Below, one piece after another: positions 26,924-34,394 of a stretch of 64,000 bases of DNA. Numbering within the stretch: the first letter of the stretch is position 1; the number at the start of each line of letters is the position of its first letter. The stretch is from positions 310,001-374,000 of the forward strand of contig JACKJC010000005.1 in NCBI GenBank assembly GCA_020638195.1, written 5' to 3'. Below the pieces are notes generated by a model. It saw nothing but the letters and a program-made list of their open reading frames with translations, did no database searches and was not told the DNA's origin. Made by a program: the position numbers and the translations under genes. The stretch is from Methylobacteriaceae bacterium. GTDB lineage: Bacteria; Pseudomonadota; Alphaproteobacteria; Rhizobiales; Beijerinckiaceae.

Positions 26924-27685
26924 TCAGCCGAACGTCTTCCAGAACATCAGCCCGGTGATGACGGCGTTGAGGCAGGATATGCCGATGCGCGCCTTGGCCG
27001 GGTCGAGTCTGCGGGCGAAATGCGCGGCGAAATAGCCGCCGAGGATCGCGCCGACCAGCATGGCCGCCATCTGCTTCCAGTAGATGAGCCCGCCGACGAT
27101 GAACAGGGTGGAGGCGGTTGCGTTCATCGCCGCGTTGAGGAGATTGCGGGCGGGCTGGATCGTCGCGATGCTCGAGCTGGTGAGCAGGCTCCACGTCGCC
27201 ATCATCATGATGCCGACCGCGCCGCCGAAATAGCCGCCGTAGACGCCGAGGAAAAACTGGCAGACCAGCACGGTATGCGGCGCAATGGTCACGCGGCTGC
27301 GCAGCCATTGGCCAGCCTGTCGCCCGAAGGCGAAGACGATCGTGCCGAAGGCGAGCAGGAACGGCACGATGACGTCGAACACACGCTGCGGCGTGTTCAT
27401 CAGCAACAGTGCGCCGCAGGCGCCGCCGACGACCGAGACGATCGCCATCGTCTTCATCGAGACGCCTTCGAAGCCCTTGAAGTCGTGGCGATATGCGTAG
27501 GCGCTGGCGAGCGCGCTCGGCACGAGCGCAACCGTGCTCGTGGCGTTTGCGCTGACGGAAGGAACGCCCGCCGCCACCAGCGCCGGCAGGGTGACGAACG
27601 AGCCGCCGCCGGCGATCGCATTCATCGAGCCGCCGATGAGCCCGGCGACGGCGGCGATCACGAGTGGAAACGTCGCATCGGCCAT
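26924..27685 (-). CDS. TauE/SafE-family sulfite exporter-like membrane protein
   Basis: The 253-residue protein has about eight hydrophobic segments and the family features GGSMNAIAGGGSFVTLPALVAAGV near the N-terminus and GVYGGYFGGAVGIMMMA in the middle. Members export sulfite, sulfoacetate or related anions, or move sulfur compounds of unknown type. It lies five bases before accC in the same direction but is transcribed after it, so it may be read through from the acc genes. No sulfur genes are adjacent. Confidence 0.87.
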   Translation of the reverse strand: MADATFPLVIAAVAGLIGGSMNAIAGGGSFVTLPALVAAGVPSVSANATSTVALVPSALASAYAYRHDFKGFEGVSMKTMAIVSVVGGACGALLLMNTPQRVFDVIVPFLLAFGTIVFAFGRQAGQWLRSRVTIAPHTVLVCQFFLGVYGGYFGGAVGIMMMATWSLLTSSSIATIQPARNLLNAAMNATASTLFIVGGLIYWKQMAAMLVGAILGGYFAAHFARRLDPAKARIGISCLNAVITGLMFWKTFG

Positions 27686-27689
27686 GGAT

Positions 27690-29048
27690 TCAGCCGTCTA
27701 CGTCCATGCCGCCGGTGGCGAGGAAATGTTCGAGCCAGTGGATGTCATAGAGGCCGTTCTGCACGTCGGGATTGCGCACGAGCGTCCGGAACAGCGGCAA
27801 AGTCGTATCGACGCCATCGACGATGAATTCGTCGAGCGCACGGCGCAGGCGCATCAGCGCTTCATTGCGCGTACGGCCGTGCACGATCAGCTTGCCGACG
27901 AGCGAATCGTAGTTCGGCGGGATCACGTAGCCCTGGTAGACGGCGCTGTCGACGCGCACGCCGACGCCGCCCGGCGGGTGGTAATGGGCGATCTTGCCGG
28001 GCGAGGGCCGGAAAGTCGCGGGATGCTCGGCGTTGACGCGGCATTCGATCGCGTGGCCGAAGAATCGCACCTGATCCTGGTCCATCGAGACCGGCGCGCC
28101 CGCCGCAATCCGGATCTGCGCGGAAACGAGGTCGACGCCGGTGATCATCTCGGTGACAGGATGCTCGACCTGGATACGCGTGTTCATCTCGATGAAATAG
28201 AACCGCCCGTCCTCGTAGAGGAACTCGATCGTGCCCGCGCCGGAATACTGCAACTCGCGCATCGCCTTGGCGCAGATTTCGCCGATCTCGGCGCGCTGTT
28301 CGGCGTTGAGCGCGGCCGACGGGCTTTCCTCGAGCACCTTCTGGTGGCGGCGCTGCAGGGAGCAGTCGCGTTCGCCCAGATGGATTGCGCCGCCCTTGCC
28401 GTCGCCGAGAATCTGAACCTCGATGTGGCGCGGCTTTTCCAGATATTTCTCAAGATAGACGGCGTCGTCGCCGAAGGCCGCTTTCGCCTCGGTCTTCGCC
28501 GTGGCGATGGCGTGTTCGAGGTCGCTTTCCGAGCGGGCGACCTTCATGCCGCGTCCACCGCCGCCGGCGGCCGCCTTCACGAGAACGGGATAGCCGATCT
28601 CGCGCGCGATCCTGAGCGCCTCGTCCGTGTCGCTCACGCCGCCTTCGGAACCCGGCACGCAGGGAATGCCGAGCCGGCGCGCCGTGCGCTTGGCCTCGAT
28701 CTTGTCGCCCATGATGCGGATGTGCTCGGCCTTGGGGCCGATGAACGCGATATTGTGATCCTCGAGAATCTCGGCGAAGCGCGCGTTCTCGGAGAGGAAA
28801 CCATAGCCCGGATGAATGGCGTCGGCGCCAGTGATCTCGCAGGCGGCCAGCAGCGCGGGCACGTTGAGGTAGGAATCGCGCGCCGGCGGGGGGCCGATGC
28901 AGACGGATTCGTCGGCGAGGCGCACATGCATGGCGTTGGCGTCGGCGGTCGAATAGACCGCGACGGTCGCGATCCCCAGCTCCTTGGCTGCGCGAAGAAT
29001 GCGAAGGGCGATCTCGCCGCGGTTGGCGATCAGGATCTTGTCGAACAT
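27690..29048 (-). CDS. accC: Biotin carboxylase subunit of acetyl-CoA carboxylase
   Basis: The 452-residue ATP-grasp enzyme carboxylates biotin on AccB, the first step of fatty acid synthesis. Visible features are KILIANRGEIALRILRA, the glycine-rich AAAGGGGRGMKVA loop, the EKYLEKPRHIEVQILGD segment, CSLQRRHQKVLEESPS and MNTRIQVEHPVTE with the catalytic arginine. Length is normal. The order aroQ-accB-accC, with four- and ten-base gaps, is the usual alphaproteobacterial operon. Confidence 0.97.
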   Translation of the reverse strand: MFDKILIANRGEIALRILRAAKELGIATVAVYSTADANAMHVRLADESVCIGPPPARDSYLNVPALLAACEITGADAIHPGYGFLSENARFAEILEDHNIAFIGPKAEHIRIMGDKIEAKRTARRLGIPCVPGSEGGVSDTDEALRIAREIGYPVLVKAAAGGGGRGMKVARSESDLEHAIATAKTEAKAAFGDDAVYLEKYLEKPRHIEVQILGDGKGGAIHLGERDCSLQRRHQKVLEESPSAALNAEQRAEIGEICAKAMRELQYSGAGTIEFLYEDGRFYFIEMNTRIQVEHPVTEMITGVDLVSAQIRIAAGAPVSMDQDQVRFFGHAIECRVNAEHPATFRPSPGKIAHYHPPGGVGVRVDSAVYQGYVIPPNYDSLVGKLIVHGRTRNEALMRLRRALDEFIVDGVDTTLPLFRTLVRNPDVQNGLYDIHWLEHFLATGGMDVDG

Positions 29049-29052
29049 CGGA

Positions 29053-29595
29053 TCACTCGATGATGACGAGCGTCTGGTCGTATTCGACGGGCTGTCCGTC
29101 CTCGACGAAGATGGCGGTCACCGTGCCGCCCCTGGGCGCGACGATCTCGTTGAAGGTCTTCATCGCCTCGACCAGCACGATCTTGTCGCCGGCCTTCACG
29201 ACGCTGCCGACATCCACGAAGGGGGCGGAATCGGGATTGGGGCGGCGATAGGCCGTCCCGACCATCGGGGATTTCACCGCGCCCGGATGGCTCGCCGGCG
29301 CCGCAGGGGCGGCCGGAGCCGCGGCAGGCGCCGCGACAGGCGCGGGCGCCGCCACGGGCGCCGCCACGGGCGCGGCGACGGCCATGGGCGCGGGCGCGGC
29401 CGCCACGGCATAGCGGGTCTCGCGCGCCACGCGAATGCGCAGGTCGCCCTTTTCGACCTCGATTTCCGTCAGGTCCGTTCCGGACATCAGGCCCGCCAGT
29501 TCGCGCACCAGCCCGGCGTCGACGCCGGAAGCGGACGCGGCCGGGCGCGCGGGCGCGGCGGGGCGGGCGGGTTTGGCGGCAGGCTTCTTCGTCAT
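29053..29595 (-). CDS. accB: Biotin carboxyl carrier protein of acetyl-CoA carboxylase
   Basis: The 180-residue protein has an N-terminal domain (residues of about 25-50), a long Ala/Pro linker at about 60-100 and a C-terminal biotinyl domain with VLVEAMKTFNEI; the biotinylated lysine is near residue 145. It carries carboxybiotin between AccC and the carboxyltransferase. The ATG at 29595 is used; a longer start at 29658 runs into aroQ. It lies four bases before accC and ten bases after aroQ. Confidence 0.95.
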   Translation of the reverse strand: MTKKPAAKPARPAAPARPAASASGVDAGLVRELAGLMSGTDLTEIEVEKGDLRIRVARETRYAVAAAPAPMAVAAPVAAPVAAPAPVAAPAAAPAAPAAPASHPGAVKSPMVGTAYRRPNPDSAPFVDVGSVVKAGDKIVLVEAMKTFNEIVAPRGGTVTAIFVEDGQPVEYDQTLVIIE

Positions 29596-29605
29596 GTCGT
29601 CTGGC

Positions 29606-30037
29606 TCATTGCGATGGGAAAAGGGATTGCAGCGCAAGCTCGTAGGAGCGCGCGCCAAATCCGAGGATGACGCCCTTGGCGACGGGCGAAATGTAGGAAT
29701 GACGCCGGAATTCTTCGCGGGCGTGCGTGTTGGAGAGGTGGACTTCCACGACCTCCGCCCTGGCGCCCCGGATCGCGTCGTGCAGCGCGATCGACGTATG
29801 CGTATAGGCCCCGGCGTTCAGGATGACCGGCGCGCCGGCCAGTCCGGCCTCCTGGATCCAGGTCACCAGGTCGCCCTCGCTGTTCGACTGCCGGAAGACG
29901 ATCTCCACACCCTGCGCGCCGGCGAGCGCGCGAAGCCGCGCCTCGATCTCGGCCAGCGTCGCCGAACCATAGGTCGCCGGTTCGCGCACGCCCAGCAGGT
30001 TGAGATTGGGTCCGTTGAGGACGTAAACGGCTTTCAT
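29606..30037 (-). CDS. aroQ: Type II 3-dehydroquinate dehydratase
   Basis: The 143-residue type II enzyme removes water from 3-dehydroquinate in the shikimate pathway. Features are VLNGPNLNLLGVREPATYG (flexible lid with catalytic tyrosine), FRQSNSEGDLVTWIQEA, ILNAGAYTHTSIAL and EVHLSNTHAREEFRRHS. Length is typical for the dodecameric enzyme. The ATG at 30037 is the natural start; longer frames upstream run antisense to the EAL gene. It is the first gene of the aroQ-accB-accC unit, divergent from the EAL gene. Confidence 0.96.
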   Translation of the reverse strand: MKAVYVLNGPNLNLLGVREPATYGSATLAEIEARLRALAGAQGVEIVFRQSNSEGDLVTWIQEAGLAGAPVILNAGAYTHTSIALHDAIRGARAEVVEVHLSNTHAREEFRRHSYISPVAKGVILGFGARSYELALQSLFPSQ

Positions 30038-30226
30038 CGAGGATTCCGGCGGACTCTCTGGTCCGGGGCGGTGTTCTAGCCGTCTTGGCCGGGCAGGGGA
30101 AGGCCCTGCCGCCGGCAGGCCAGTCGCGGCGCGGCCAGAGTTTCGTGAACCTGCAACATCCCATTCGGATTTCCGCAAGGTCTTGCGCCTAGTGTGCGCG
30201 AGATATCCTGGCCAGAGAGTTGATAC

Positions 30227-31003
30227 GTGGCAGCGCTCGCTTCGACGATTTCCAGACCGAACTTGCTTCAGGCCATCGACAGGAATGAACTGTCGGTCGC
30301 TTTCCAGCCCCAATTGACCGCCGACGGCCAGTCCGTCGCCAGCGTCGAGGCCCTGCTGCGCTGGCGACTGCCCGATGGCGGCTTTATCTCCCCCGAGACC
30401 GCCGTCGCCCATGCCGAGCGCGAGGGGTTGATCGACATGGTCGGTCTCTATGTGCTGCAGCAGGCCTGCACGGCCGCGCGCGCCTGGCCTGGGCTCGTTC
30501 TGGCGGTCAACATTTCGCCGACCCATTTCGCCAAGCCGGGCTTCGTCGACGATGTCGCGCGGGTGCTCGACGCCACCTGGTTTCCGGCGAACCGCCTGGA
30601 GATCGAAATCGTCGAGAGCGCGGCCTTCGACGATCCCGACCACGCCAGCCGTCAGATCGAGCGACTTCACGCCATCGGCGCGCGCGTGGCGATGGACGAT
30701 TTCGGCACGGGCTATTCGAGCCTGTCCCTGCTGCAGCGGCTGCCCTTCGACAAGGTCAAGATCGACAAGAGTTTCGTCGACGGCATTCCGGCCACACGTT
30801 CCGTCGCGATCCTGCACGCGATGATCGCGCTCGTACGCGCGCTCGGCATGAAGGTCACGGCCGAGGGCGTCGAGACGGTCGAGCAGCAGCGCTTCCTAAA
30901 GGCCGCCGGCTGCCACTATTTGCAAGGATTTCTCTACGCGCGTCCGTTGCCCGCGGAGTCCGTTCCGGCGTTTCTGGACAAGTACAGGCCGAAGCCGCGC
31001 TGA
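30227..31003 (+). CDS. Stand-alone EAL-domain c-di-GMP phosphodiesterase
   Basis: The 258-residue protein is essentially one EAL domain without a sensor region. The motif reads VEALLRW near residue 39; NISPTHF, EIVESA, MDDFGTGYSSLSLL, VKIDKSFVDGI and AEGVETVEQQRFL, which carry the metal ligands and catalytic residues, are all kept, so it should cleave c-di-GMP to pGpG. The start is GTG at 30227 without a strong ribosome-binding site. It ends eight bases from the convergent TadG-like gene. Confidence 0.9.
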   Translation: MAALASTISRPNLLQAIDRNELSVAFQPQLTADGQSVASVEALLRWRLPDGGFISPETAVAHAEREGLIDMVGLYVLQQACTAARAWPGLVLAVNISPTHFAKPGFVDDVARVLDATWFPANRLEIEIVESAAFDDPDHASRQIERLHAIGARVAMDDFGTGYSSLSLLQRLPFDKVKIDKSFVDGIPATRSVAILHAMIALVRALGMKVTAEGVETVEQQRFLKAAGCHYLQGFLYARPLPAESVPAFLDKYRPKPR

Positions 31004-31010
31004 GCCTGCC

Positions 31011-32393
31011 TTACTGCGAAAGATAGACGCCGACGTTCCTGGGGCCGACCCCGTCCGGCACCGGAATCGCGGTCGCCGAATAATTCGTGTTGAGCACGAG
31101 TTCCGGGCCGCCGTAGAGAAGGAGCGCGTTGGCGACGATGATCGTATACGCCGACTGGTCCGCCACGGGCGCCGACGACGCAACGCCCAGAAAACCGCGT
31201 GAAAGATAGATCGTGCCGAGCAGATTGCGCGCGTCGTTCGACAGAATGGCGTGCAGCGCGCCTTTCGGCAGCGCGCGATCCTCGAAGAACAGGACGCCCG
31301 CCATCTCGCCGGTCGCCGCCGCCGACAGGGAAATGTGCGTGTCGGTGCCGAAGTAGAGGTTCGGGAATTTGGTCCAGGAGACCGGCGCCGTCGCGGTCAG
31401 ATAGAAACCGACGCCGTTGCCGCTGACGGTGGCGGCGGAATCGACGATGAACGAACCGTCCTTGATGACGTAGACGCCGGGAAGCAGGGTGATCGACGCG
31501 CCGTCGCTGATGTGCAGTCCGCCGCAATAGACGCCCGGGGTCAGCGTGGCGGCGCCGCCGCTGATCGCCAGATTCGTGTAGGTGCACATGCTGGGCGTGG
31601 TCGGCGTCGGCAGGCTCTGGAGCGGATCCGCCGCCGCAGGGCTGTCCGTGCCCGGCGTCGTCGAATAGTTGACGCCAACCGTTCCGTTGTACCCGCCGCC
31701 CGATTGAATGTTGCGGGCGGATAGTTTGGCCGTGTCCTTGACTGTCATGCTGTAGGGCTTCGCCAGATTGGTGCTGACGAAGCAATTGGGCGCGGTGACC
31801 TTCGAACCCTTCAGCATCAATATGCCGGGGTTCGGCAGCAGCGCGACGTCGATGGCCAGCGCGAGCAGCGCGAGGTTGCCCTTGGCGTCCTTCGACGGCT
31901 TGGGCACCGACGCGAGTTTGGGGTCGGTGGTCGCTAGCGAGGCGACGCAGAGCGGCGCACCGCCGGACACTTTGGCGGTGGCCGTCGCGGTCACCCGTGT
32001 CGACCCCATGCCGACCATCGCGCCGAAACGCATCGGCAGATCCTGCGTCAGCGTGACTGTCACGCTCGCCTTGTCGGTCGGGACGGACGTCGCGGCGGCG
32101 ATGCGCGCGCCGTGCGCGCTGGCCGACACGATATTGGCGACCGTGGCGGCGATGCTGTTCTGGGTGGCGTTGCCCAGTCGTGACGCTTGCGCGCCGCCCA
32201 GCGCGGCATTGTCGGCGATCGATTGAAGGGAGTGCTTGCCTGAAATCGTGCCGGCGTAGTCGATCGTCGCGCCCATGGCCGCGAGAAGCGCCGGAGCGAC
32301 GAGCGAGAAGACGATAGCGACGTTTCCGCCCGCATGCCGGACGAACCGCATACATCGACCGGAAGGCGCGAAATGCGGCGCGCGAAAGATCAT
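31011..32393 (-). CDS. TadG-like exported protein with predicted beta-helix C-terminus (copy 1)
   Basis: The 460-residue protein has the TadE/TadG-type N-terminus GGNVAIVFSLVAPALLAAMG followed by AIDYAGT-like acidic residues, a single membrane segment. The C-terminal half is rich in strand patterns: TPGVYCGGLHISDGASITL, LLPGVYVIKDGSFIV, GVLFFEDR and NLLGTIYLSRG. TadG proteins belong to Flp-pilus systems, but no tad genes are nearby. ATG at 32393 overlaps the receiver stop (ATGA); a second ATG at 32351 aligns better with copy 2. It is probably co-translated with the receiver gene. Confidence 0.78.
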   Translation of the reverse strand: MIFRAPHFAPSGRCMRFVRHAGGNVAIVFSLVAPALLAAMGATIDYAGTISGKHSLQSIADNAALGGAQASRLGNATQNSIAATVANIVSASAHGARIAAATSVPTDKASVTVTLTQDLPMRFGAMVGMGSTRVTATATAKVSGGAPLCVASLATTDPKLASVPKPSKDAKGNLALLALAIDVALLPNPGILMLKGSKVTAPNCFVSTNLAKPYSMTVKDTAKLSARNIQSGGGYNGTVGVNYSTTPGTDSPAAADPLQSLPTPTTPSMCTYTNLAISGGAATLTPGVYCGGLHISDGASITLLPGVYVIKDGSFIVDSAATVSGNGVGFYLTATAPVSWTKFPNLYFGTDTHISLSAAATGEMAGVLFFEDRALPKGALHAILSNDARNLLGTIYLSRGFLGVASSAPVADQSAYTIIVANALLLYGGPELVLNTNYSATAIPVPDGVGPRNVGVYLSQ

Positions 32394-32827
32394 GCGGCGG
32401 CGGCCTGTTTCTGCGCGCGCAGCACGTATCGCAGCTGATAGCTGAGCAGGCGCCAGTTGACGGGCTTGGTGACGAAGGATGTCGCGCCCTCGTCGTAGGC
32501 GCGATCGATCGACTCCATGTCCTCGAGGCCTGTGACGATGACCACGGGCAGGTGGCGCAACGCCGGATCGCTTCGGATCGCCCGGATCATCTGGAAGCCG
32601 TTCATGATGGGCATGTCGAGATCGACGACGACGAGGTCGAAATGCTCGCGGCGCAGTCTTTGAAGCCCTTCTTCGCCATTCTGCGCGGTTTCGACCTCGG
32701 CGGTCGGCGTCGCCAGATAGACGCGCGCGAATTCACAATGGATCGGATCGTCGTCGACGACGAGGATCCGCACGTTCTCCATGAGAACGTATGTATAGGC
32801 GCGGTCCTGGGGGGCGTTGTCGATCAC
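32390..32827 (-). CDS. Single-domain response regulator
   Basis: The receiver domain (about 120 residues) has the acidic pair in VRILVVDDDPIH, the phospho-acceptor in LVVVDLDMPIMNG, threonine in VIVTGLED and the lysine in FVTKPVNW. There is no output domain, so it probably signals by protein contact, as CheY- or DivK-like proteins do. GTG at 32827 is chosen because GAGGAA lies seven bases before it; ATG at 32782 just before the receiver is also possible. Its stop overlaps the ATG of the TadG-like gene, and the other TadG-like gene lies upstream in the same direction. The hybrid kinase at 34.4-37.1 kb is the nearest likely phosphate source. Confidence 0.85.
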   Translation of the reverse strand: MIDNAPQDRAYTYVLMENVRILVVDDDPIHCEFARVYLATPTAEVETAQNGEEGLQRLRREHFDLVVVDLDMPIMNGFQMIRAIRSDPALRHLPVVIVTGLEDMESIDRAYDEGATSFVTKPVNWRLLSYQLRYVLRAQKQAAAA

Positions 32828-32962
32828 GTCTGGTTCCTCGATCGCCAAGCTAGGCGCTATTCGCAAATCAAGGCTTAACCCGTGCGTCAGAACGCCCGGC
32901 GCGACATGGAAAAGGCAAGATCGGCCCGTCGCGTGCTCTCTCTTGGTTGAAAGACTCTTGCG

Positions 32963-34318
32963 CTATTGCACGAGTTGCGCGTTCGCGACATGGGGCCCGA
33001 CGCCGTCGGGCGGCGGCACGGTTGTGGCGCCGTAATTCGTATTGAGCTGCAATGTCTGGTTGTCGGTGACCGACAGCGTGCGTGCGACGACGATCGTCCA
33101 GGCCGACGTCGCGCCGACCGCCACGCCGCCGCTGCCGCCAGAACCCTTGACGCCCACCTGCAGATCGCCGCGCGAAAGATAGATCGTGCCGAGCAGGTTC
33201 GGCGCGTTGCGGCTCTCGAACTTGTGCGTCTGATGCAGCGGGGCGTTGCGATCCTCGAATATCAGGACGCCGGCGTAAGTCCCGGTGGATGGGGCTGTCA
33301 GGGAAATCGTCGAGTCGGCCTTGACTTCCATGGTCGCGCCCGTCCCGGTCAGATAGAGCGTGACGTCGTTTCCGGACAGGCTCGCGTTGGATTTGACGCT
33401 CAGGCTCCCGTCCTTGATCACGTAGGTTCCCGGCAACAGGTTCACGGCGGCGTTCGAGCCGACTTCGATCCCCCCGCAATAGACGCCGGGCGTCAGGCTC
33501 TGGGAGCCGGACGTCACCTTGTATTTGTTGAATGTGCAGGCGCCGAACACAGGCGCGGGCAGGCCCGCCAGCGGGTCGGCGACGGCGGGGCAATCCGTCT
33601 GGGGCGAGGGGGCGAAGCTCGAGGACGTATCGGCCCTCGCGCCGCCGCTGGCGCAAAGCCGACCATATTGCATCTGCGCGCCGTTGGAGATCGAAACGCC
33701 GTCGCTCGCGGTCGAATCCGACACGACCTGGCATCCCGTCGCCTGAATGCGCGCGATATCGACTTCCAGAGTCTTGCTCTGGGTAGGATCGAGCCCGATG
33801 ACGCAGATCGGTTGCGTGTTGCCGACCGCGCGCGCCTGCGCCCGCGCGTCGACGCGCATGTTGATCAGACCGACGAAATGGCTGACCACCGAAGGAGCCA
33901 CGCGGCTGCCCTGCACGGTCACCACCGTGTTGTTCGCCGTTAACGAACTGGTCACCCTGAGCGAGGAATCCGCTGCGCCGCCGTGCGAGTCGACATAGCT
34001 GGCGACCGCCTGATCGACCGTCGCGCTCGTGGCGTTGGCGAGCCGCAAGGCCTGCGCGCCGGCGAGCGCGGCGCCGTCGACGACGTTCTGGAGTGCGGAT
34101 CGCGAACCGACAAGGCGGGTGTAGTCGATGGCGGAGCCGGCCGCGATCAGAAGAACCGGCGCTGCGAGAGAGAAGATTATGGCGACACTGCCGCTGGCGT
34201 CGCGCGCGAGATCGCGCACTCGCGCGAATCCGCACGGGGCGTTGAAAAGTCGAATGTTTCGATTGCGCGCGGCCGGCAAGTGCAATCTCCCCGCGCCACG
34301 CCTAGCAAATACGCGCAA
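32963..34318 (-). CDS. TadG-like exported protein with predicted beta-helix C-terminus (copy 2)
   Basis: The 451-residue protein is a paralogue of the downstream TadG-like protein. It shares the N-terminal membrane segment (GSVAIIFSLAAPVLLIAAG), TPGVYCGGIEV, LLPGTYVIKDGSLSV, AGVLIFEDRNAP, NLLGTIYLSRGDL and the C-terminal PPPDGVGPHVAN. Similarity to copy 1 is clear in the second half and weak in the middle. No ATG occurs in the first 150 codons; the frame opens with TTG at 34318, and a GTG at 34219 aligns with the second ATG of copy 1. Neither has a strong ribosome-binding site, so the true start is uncertain. It is divergent from the hybrid kinase across 76 bases. Confidence 0.72.
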   Translation of the reverse strand: MRVFARRGAGRLHLPAARNRNIRLFNAPCGFARVRDLARDASGSVAIIFSLAAPVLLIAAGSAIDYTRLVGSRSALQNVVDGAALAGAQALRLANATSATVDQAVASYVDSHGGAADSSLRVTSSLTANNTVVTVQGSRVAPSVVSHFVGLINMRVDARAQARAVGNTQPICVIGLDPTQSKTLEVDIARIQATGCQVVSDSTASDGVSISNGAQMQYGRLCASGGARADTSSSFAPSPQTDCPAVADPLAGLPAPVFGACTFNKYKVTSGSQSLTPGVYCGGIEVGSNAAVNLLPGTYVIKDGSLSVKSNASLSGNDVTLYLTGTGATMEVKADSTISLTAPSTGTYAGVLIFEDRNAPLHQTHKFESRNAPNLLGTIYLSRGDLQVGVKGSGGSGGVAVGATSAWTIVVARTLSVTDNQTLQLNTNYGATTVPPPDGVGPHVANAQLVQ

Positions 34319-34394
34319 ATCAATTCTTAAAGTTGGTCATGCAGTCTTTCACGATCGAGGCGCGCGCCCCTGCGCGGCTCCGCGCGAGGACGTC

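Noticed and set aside
34128..34394. An extended N-terminus for the hybrid kinase
   Set aside because: It would overlap the TadG-like gene antisense and adds an arginine-rich, non-membrane leader before the expected first membrane segment.
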